The notes beneath the pieces are model-generated. The model was not told the DNA's origin and did not search any database. It saw only the letters and a program-made list of their open reading frames with translations. Shown here in pieces: positions 57,117 to 64,000 of a stretch of DNA of 64,000 nt (position 1 is its first letter; every line of letters starts with the position of its first letter). The stretch is from Zygnema circumcarinatum (Eukaryota > Streptophyta > Zygnematophyceae > Zygnematales > Zygnemataceae). Both the position numbers and the translations under genes were made by a program. The DNA lies in the NCBI GenBank assembly GCA_037447605.1, contig CM074813.1:88054-152053 (forward strand). Reading direction: 5' to 3'.

Positions 57117-58432
57117 CTGGATACAACAGTGCGAAAGGTTTAATTTGTTTTGTGCATGCAAACGCCGACATGCGATTCGACTGATTCTATTAGTTTACAC
57201 TTTACTGTGAAATATCCTGCAATAAAAATTTCAAGAACTCATCCAGCTGAACATTGGTTGAACCAATTTACAGGTTATGGTTGGCATTCAAGGGCAATAC
57301 TCGGTTTCAACAGGCCAGCATGTGCTTTGTAATGATCACAGTTGGTCCCCGGGTTCTATGTGTAACGCATCTGACGCACCATGCGGGTATTCTCGCCCAA
57401 TCTACGGCAGCGACTGTCCCGAGAGCAGACCCCCCTCGAGTGCCGCGTTTCTTGCCTGAAGTTTCGAAGCTATACAACATCAGTACAACGAAGGATTGCA
57501 CAGGATAAATGTTTAAAATATTTATCCTTATCTTTATCTTGAAAAACACGAATATTGTTCCAAAACTGTGAGGAGTACTTCACTATCAATATAATCTCAC
57601 TGAGGTTTACACTTTCACGAATCGAACTTCCATCAGGGAATTCACCAATGTCTTTCAACCAATTTACCAACTAAAACGTCTTTAAATCTACTGAACATTT
57701 TTTTCTTGGATAGAAAGAAAGAGACAAGCATGAGCACACATTATTGACAAAAGCGGCACTTGCCAAAAGAGAATCCAATGATGCGTAGAAGGAAGAGTTG
57801 CCAACAGATGCTTCATTCGAAAACATTTGGAACATCTCCCCCAATTCACAAAATATTTTCCAAATTTATAACAAACCATGGTGTAAGGTACAAAGAGAAA
57901 AAAAAATAAAAGAAAACAAAAGAAATGAAGAGCAGGCTGCCTCTGTGAGCCAAGCCAAGCGTCGCTGCCATTCTTGGAAGCATCACCTGCAGAGCTCTCC
58001 AGCTTCAGGACCGCGTCGTGCCAGCTGGCAGGACCCCCTCCCCCCTGTCGTCTCCGTTCGCCACGTGGCCGCAGAAATGAGCTGACACGCGGAATTGACG
58101 CTGAGCTGGGTGCCGCCGAAGCCTGCCAGCTGGCAGCCAGTGCTCCTCCGACTGGAAGGGGGAAGGCGGCAGCCATGGAGGTGCCACGTGTTCCAAACGT
58201 TAGGGCTTATGAGACACGTAGACGCACAAGAAGATGCCACGTGGCCGGCTATGTCCACGCGATGAGGATGCGGGCTTGGGCGACAGGCGCAGAGGGCCAC
58301 AGCGACGATAGGCCATGCCATGCCATGCCTTGCCATGCCATGCCATGCCGTGCCATGCCCCTCATGATCCAACCCAATAGCGTCCGTCGCAGCGAGGTGG
58401 CCGATATATCGCGATACAGCGAAGCCAGGCCT
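57117..58432. promoter_or_regulatory. Region between the cysteine-rich gene and COG3
   Basis: Mixed content: unresolved upstream exons of the cysteine-rich gene on the - strand and the promoter of COG3 on +. Three G-boxes (58062-58067, 58185-58190 and 58238-58243), two copies of the palindrome TGCCAGCTGGCA (58019-58030 and 58124-58135) and a GGCAT array (58312-58360) lie within 420 bases of the COG3 start. Earlier in-frame ATGs (57974, 58166) exist but the downstream one fits the family better. Confidence 0.55.
58312..58360. repeat. GCCAT pentamer array
   Basis: About 9-10 copies of GCCAT, the reverse complement of the array at 35121-35190, about 75 bases upstream of the COG3 start. Confidence 0.85.
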
Positions 58433-61400
58433 ATGGCTTCCCCGCAGTCCTCGGAGCTCCTCCGCACGCGCCTCATGGCAGCCGCAGCGCCCCGTCAAGC
58501 CGGCCCGCCCCTGCCGGGGGCGCGGCCACCTGGCAGCACCTTGCCCGCAGGAGATGCCACGCGTCCGGCGGCCGTGAGCAAGGGCTACAACTTCCAGTCC
58601 ACGTGGGAGCAGGTGAGTGGCTCAGTGTCTCCCCACGGTTCGTATGCTGACACGTGTCGCCTCTGGATTTAGCTGGAGGAGACCTTTTAGGGGGGAGGAG
58701 CTGTGGATGAATTAGGGTTCATACTTTATGGCTCAGGAGTTTGGGGGTTGTGGGAAGTTAGGGTTTGAAATTTGGTTTCAGGGGATCAGTCCTTGAGGGA
58801 ATAAGGTAATGAGCAAGAAAGTGATCGAAAATGACAATGTGAGGATGAAAATCTTTCCAGCCCGAAGGCTTGTGCGACATTTAGGGTTAAATACCTGGTT
58901 CAGAGCTCAAGTTCATTCTCCGGAAAGAGACGAAGAAGAGATTTGAGGTCGTTGGGACGATCGTTGACGGATAGCTCAACACAAGTCGATGAATCAATGC
59001 TCGTCTATAGAGAATGCGTGGAATAACGACCGCGCCCACCAATCCTAGCTCAATGAGTGTCAATAGCAGCAACATATTATCAACTTTATTCTGATTAGGT
59101 CAACGATTTAGATTGCCAATCCGTGGACAATATCACGTAGGCTGATGGTCGTATTAACAACCATTACGTCAACAACAATCGGATTCACATTGTAGGCAAG
59201 GGTCATATCGGATATCACGACCCCAACTCTTCCCTCTCTCGCTCGTTTATTGCCTAACCCCCAAACTGTACCTTGATTAAAGTTCATTTAGTTCTGGACC
59301 CTTAATGTTGTCTCCTGAATGCTGAGATCTGAACTCGAACTTTACACTAAATCCGTCAAATTCGTAAGCTCTAAGTCCCTTTCTTCATCTGAACTTCTAA
59401 TTCCAAACGAGAAACTAAAAATCCAAGAAAGAATATGCGAGTTAAATTTGAAGGTCCTTGCAATTGGAAGCTGGTCGTAAGCCATATGTTCTTTGTCCTA
59501 AAGTTTAAGCCTGAACTGCAAACCGGTGTTGGAGAAACGGTTCTTATCAGCTGGGCTTCACTGCAGAAGCTCCTTTAATGCTCCAACGTTGTTTGCATGT
59601 CCATACAAATGTTCCAGTTTCAAGATCTGAACTAGGGGCAATAGTGCGACAATGTGGTATGTGGTATGTGGTATGTGGTAGAGATTGAAGTATTTTCCAG
59701 TGCTCTGAAATTTTTCCTTATTACTTGTATGATTGAAGTGCAGAATGCGATCCTTTCGGAGGAGCAGCTGGCAGCTATTGCCGTGCTGGCCCAAGTTGCA
59801 GCAGAGCGCCCTCTTCCTCCTCACGTGGTAAGATCCATTCGCTTGCACGAGAGGTGGAGAGGCACAGATAGGGAGCGACAAGGGAAGGGGGAAGGTGGGG
59901 GGAGAGGGAGAGGGGACGAGGAGGGGGGGATAGGGGGAGTGGGACGAGGGAGGGGAGGGAGAGAGGAGGGAGAGAGGAGGAGGAGGAGGTGAGGTCCCTG
60001 TCCACGTTTGTTTTCCCGTATCGGCGTGGTACGGAAAAGGAACTCAGTGAGCCGAGTTCGATGTCATCTGCCTTCCAAAGCCAGCACGCTCTTTGCGTAT
60101 TTCAAAGTGTCTATGTTTGCGCGATCAAACCTGGAACCTGACAGGAGGGAGTTGGTGAGGGAGTTGCAGAAAGGCCCCCGGTCGCAGGAGGTCGTAGCGG
60201 CCAATGAGGGGCCGCTGTCTGACGGAGGCGGTGGGGATGTCGCTCTCTCCAACAGCCACCAGGTGGGAGAATGGGGCCCCTCATGGAGAAGCTTTCGGCT
60301 CAAAATTCAGACTTCTTGTCATTTGGGGACCCGCAGATTGTTGGATGGAGCAGTTGGTTGATCCTGGTGTTTTTGACACTCGTGCAGTTCTACAAATGGC
60401 ATTCAGATTTGGAGGCAGCCATGAAATCTGAGGTGGGTTCATTGACATATTTCATGTACCATGTTAGCAATGTCGAAGCTGTGGGCTACAATTGGCATGC
60501 ATGTGATGTAATGGGTTTTATCCATTTTATTGCCGCGGGATTGATGGGGCTATTTTTGAGCATCTTACCTTTTTTCCAGACGGAGGAGAAGTATCGGCGA
60601 TATGTCAATGCACTTACTCTTCATTTGGAGACGTGCGACAGCATTCTTGGACAAGTGAGTGCCTATCAAATCCAAAACAAAGGTATTGTCCTGATTTGAA
60701 ATTCAACATCGTTCACAATCCTTCTCTCGCTAACTCGTTTAACATGGTTGAAAAGAGGTAAGCTAGAAAATTTTCCAATCTACACATGTAGGCTGAGTTT
60801 ACACTAAGTCATGCTCATTGACAATTTTGACACGGAAAAGTTCGCCTTCCTCTATAGGTGAAGTCTGTCTTATCCCTATTCCTGTATGCTTTCTTGCAGG
60901 TGGACTCTACCCTAACGCTGTTCGATGACCTGCAGTCGCAGCATCAAGCCGTGGCGACAAAGACCAAAAGTCTTCATGATGCATGCGAACGCCTGGTGTG
61001 GTTTAACATCAATATCTCCTCCTGGGATTAACTGGCCCTTCAGAGCACCAACATGAAGTCAGAGAAAGCAAAAGTTGGTTAAGGCGGAGCGCAGGAGGTG
61101 TAAGATATGATGGTGGGGTCTTGAAATGTTTGGTTTGGTGGCGGGCAGGTGCTCGAAAAGGAAAGGCTCATCGAATTCGCCGACGCGCTGCGGAGCAAAC
61201 TGAACTATTTCGACGAGCTGGAGAAGGTCAGAATGGGCTCTAGGATTAGGACTGCCGGAAACATCCAAGGATGTTGCACCCTATAGGGCCATGCTTAGGG
61301 GGTCGAAGCATAGAAAGGAGGGTGACGTGTTATGCAGAAATCCCAAAACTTTCATGACTACATGTTTTTGGGATTGTTGAAGTCATACCTTTAATATAAA

Positions 61401-63904
61401 GGTTATGTTCTAAGGTTTGAAGGTCTAATGCCGAGATATCATGGGGCTGGAGGGCAGATTCAAGCCAAATTCCATGCTCCCAGTATGAGCGTCAGTTCCA
61501 GCCACTTCCTGCCGTTGCTAAAGCGCCTCGACGAGTGCATTTCGTGAGTTGCATTTGTGTCTCTTTACTTGCTCGTTTCATTTTGTACAGGCCAGTTGGC
61601 ACTTTCTACTATACACATTCGTGTTTTGAAATCATGAAGTATTCCTCATGTTTGCTTAGGTTTTCAATCTTCTCGATTCTAACGTGGGGAAAAGGGTGCA
61701 GATATGTTGGGAGCAATTTGCAATACAAGCATTCCGATATATATCTTAAAAAGTTCCGACATTTACAGGTTGGTGCAGTTGGCTCTCTGCTTTCGCAGTT
61801 TCCAACCTAGTCGTACCTTTCTCTGACCTCAACTTCCTCAATTCTTGTTGAGAACACTGAGGGCTTGAACCATGAAAGCTCACATGCTTGTTTTGTTGCT
61901 CCCTTTCTTTCCTCGTGGGGTGGAGGAGGTGATGGGGACTTGCAGTCGAGAGCATTGGGGATGGTGCGTTCACATGCGCTGGCAGTATTACGGAACGCAT
62001 CGTCTCAGGTAAATCCAACGCTGTTCTTTCTTTCTTGAGGACAGTTATAGGGAACTGAGACGAGTCACAGAGATTGGCACATGCACGGCTCCTGTTGGGC
62101 TGTTGGACGCAACACCAAGTCAAACACTGCGTGCCCGCCCACTGCCACGTGGCCTACGGCCATTGGCTACATAGTACCGTCTGGGACAGCTGTGGCCAGC
62201 CAACATTGGCTGCGAGCCTCGTCACACGAGATCTGTCTGAGTGAGAATGGACGGGTAGAGCGTGTGGGGAGTGGAGCAGCAGATGGGGGGGAGGTATTTC
62301 TTTAGTATCGGCCCAAAGAATGAATGAAATGGAATGGAATGGGGTCGGACAGGTTCAAGCCGCCATGAGGGAGAACATGGGAGGAGCCAATTCCGGGCAG
62401 CTCATAATTTCCGAAGGAGCTGAAACCTCGCTGCTCTATGTCCGCTTCAAGGCAGCTGCAGGGGAGGTGCGCGCCGGTTGGGACATTTTTGGACTTCGCA
62501 GTTAAATCTGAATCAATTAGAATTTTGAAAGGATGACGTCCCTTTTCTCTCCTCATGGGGAGAGGTAAGAGAGGATAGGAGAACAGTACCGTGAGTCAGT
62601 TCGTCTTTCCTATTGCTTTTCCATAGCTGATGCTCTGAAACCTCAAACCACGAAACCTTGACTTCAAAACTCTAAAGCGTACTTTAACAACTTTTGTGAG
62701 TTTCTTTTGGGCCAGCTGAAAGCGCTTATGGAGGAAATGGAGGCCCGAGCAGGGAGGAGAGAGTATGCCCAGCTGCTTCAAGACTGCCATACATTGTACT
62801 GCGAACAGCGCCTCTCCCTGGTAAGGAGATACCTATGAATACTACTTATCTACATTCTATAGAGTAATCCCTTCCATCCCTTCGCTAATGTGCCAAGTCA
62901 CCTGACATGACAAGTAAACCTCAGGTCTGAGTCTGCCTCAATTTCACTTCTTGTGTCCCCTAAGTCCTTTGCTCTGTTTGACACACTCGATTGGGCAGAC
63001 TTGTGGGCCTTGTGAACCTGAGGATTCCATCCTATCCACTGAGGGAGTGCCACGTGGCGCCTGCAGGTCCTGGGAGTGGTCCAGCAGCGCATAAAGGAGT
63101 ACGCACAGAAGGACGCCCTGCCCGCCCTCACGCGCTCCGGGTGCGCCTATCTCCTGCAGGTGCGGTATGGGGCCATGGGGCCATGGGGCGCGATCATATC
63201 ATGGGATGGCATGGGATCGCACATGACATACGATTGGAAAATGTGAACTTCAGGCATCGCTTGATGTGACTGACATGGCTTGACACGTTACTTTGGAAGG
63301 TGGATGAATTGGGGGAGCTTTTTGGCTGGCCTTTTGCAGGTCTGCCAGCTGGAGCATCAAATGTTTGACCACTTTTTCCCATCCTCGTCTGCCGATTCTT
63401 CAAATTTAGCCCCCCTGATCGACCCCTTGTAAGTTTTTTTCCTCAAATCCAAAAGCAATTCCGACATAACCCTCTGGTGTTTGCTGCCTTTGACGATCCT
63501 CAACCCCTCCAAGGGCAAACTCAGCAACCACCTCCATACTCACAAACAACCAAACCCATCCAACAATTCTCTTCCAAGCCAATTGCAATCCTCACTTCCC
63601 GAAATCGCTTCGCGTTTGACTCCGTGGTCTGTCTGCCTGTCTATCTGTCTGCCTGCCACGTGGCCCTTCCGGATTGGGCTTCAGATGCACCGTCCTGTAC
63701 GACTCCCTGCGGCCGCGGCTGATCCAGTCGGCGGACATGGAGCTGCTCTGCGAGCTGGTGGACATCCTCCGCGGGGAGGTCCTCGGGGAGCAGCTCCCTC
63801 GCCGCGGGGAGGCCGCCGCGGGGCTGCGGCCCACCGCGCTGCGCACCCTCGCGGACGTGCAGGAGCGACTCACCTTCCGCGCGCAGACCTTCATGCGGGA
63901 CGAG
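58433..63904 (+). CDS. COG3: COG3, conserved oligomeric Golgi complex subunit 3 (3' end outside window)
   Basis: Exons: 58433-58612, 59744-59827, 60170-60262, 60388-60432, 60580-60654, 60900-60995, 61149-61226, 61458-61543, 61702-61768, 61946-62008, 62353-62466, 62716-62820, 63067-63159, 63340-63428 and 63685-63904, 496 in-phase codons so far. Plant COG3 is about 780 residues, so roughly a third lies beyond the window. Landmarks: [110 protein letters not shown] and [12 protein letters not shown]. The protein belongs to lobe A of the COG tether, needed for retrograde vesicle traffic at the Golgi. The start at 58433 gives an N-terminus close to known COG3; upstream ATGs are possible. The third exon is the least certain, its acceptor being chosen to keep phase. 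Confidence 0.93.
59869..59990 (+). repeat. COG3: Purine-rich tract in a COG3 intron
   Basis: GGGGGAAGG, GGGGGGATAGGGGG and GAGGAGGAGGAGG words on the sense strand, in the intron after the PLPPHV exon. Confidence 0.65.
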
Positions 63905-63940
63905 GTCAGGCAGCCATGGCCGGACGGACTCTGGACCGAA

Positions 63941-64000
63941 AGGTTTTTAGGGTTTTCAGGGTTTTTAGGGTTTTTAGGGTTTTTAGGGTTTTTAGGGTTT
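63941..64000. repeat. Telomere-like TTTTTAGGG array at window edge
   Basis: About six copies of a 9-base unit TTTTTAGGG, the second with one base changed, begin about 37 bases into the intron after the last COG3 exon seen and run to the window end. The unit has five T instead of three. Confidence 0.85.

Noticed and set aside
57277-57459. Cys-rich + strand frame (VLCNDHSWSPGSMC and similar) after an acceptor-like TTTACAG
   Set aside because: It is on the strand opposite the cysteine-rich gene, only 60 codons long, with a different Cys spacing and no flanking exons that keep phase.
63941-64000. A true chromosome end
   Set aside because: The array lies in an intron of COG3, whose remaining third must continue beyond it, and the unit differs from the canonical plant telomere.

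Overview
The window looks like nuclear DNA of a green plant, most likely a streptophyte alga, a bryophyte or another early-diverging lineage. The genes are rich in introns (GT-AG, with one or two possible GC-AG) and exons are often GC-rich. The gene set is typical of plants: a RING-tailed kinesin-7, a plastid-type DEAD-box helicase of the RH22 group, two AP2/ERF-type transcription factors and a plant-type phosphatidylinositol synthase. I cannot name the species. There are two assembly gaps, 100 N at 22757-22856 and 10 N at 53901-53910.

Layout, left to right: the 3' part of a kinesin-7 with a C-terminal RING finger (+, 1-5049); an unidentified glycosyltransferase-like type II membrane protein (-, 5825-8801); an RH22-like DEAD-box helicase (+, 9456-14471); phosphatidylinositol synthase in ten small exons (-, 15691-21424); a repeat-rich gap region (about 22.0-25.4 kb); an intronless DREB-type AP2 factor (+, 25583-26857); about 5.5 kb without a recognisable gene (26.9-32.4 kb); an intronless SAM-domain protein (-, 32369-34594); a BUB1/MadBub spindle-checkpoint kinase in about 20 exons (+, 36301-44615); a second, divergent AP2 protein (+, 46073-47866); a soluble hybrid sensor histidine kinase, GAF-PAS-HisKA-HATPase-REC (-, 49140-54713); a cysteine-rich repeat gene fragment with a probable frameshift (-, 56500-57116); and the 5' two-thirds of COG3, a Golgi tethering subunit (+, 58433 to past the window end).

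Exon chains for PIS, BUB1, the histidine kinase, RH22 and COG3 were built by hand from splice sites and reading phase. Each sums to a whole number of codons, which supports them. The genes are ordinary neighbours rather than a pathway: cell division (kinesin, BUB1), plastid RNA metabolism (RH22), membrane lipid and trafficking (PIS, COG3) and signalling or transcription (two AP2 factors, histidine kinase). No operon-like or obviously new multi-gene system is visible.

The points most worth a second look are: a Val in place of the usually conserved Arg of the CDP-alcohol phosphotransferase motif in PIS; a long Cys-containing insert inside the ATPase domain of the histidine kinase; a triplicated 10-bp unit that throws the cysteine-rich gene out of frame; a G-rich minisatellite just upstream of the histidine kinase; a 17-of-18-bp stem-loop in the leader region of the first AP2 gene; 33-bp triplicated ACGT elements between the SAM gene and BUB1; and long one-strand purine or pyrimidine tracts that recur in the introns.
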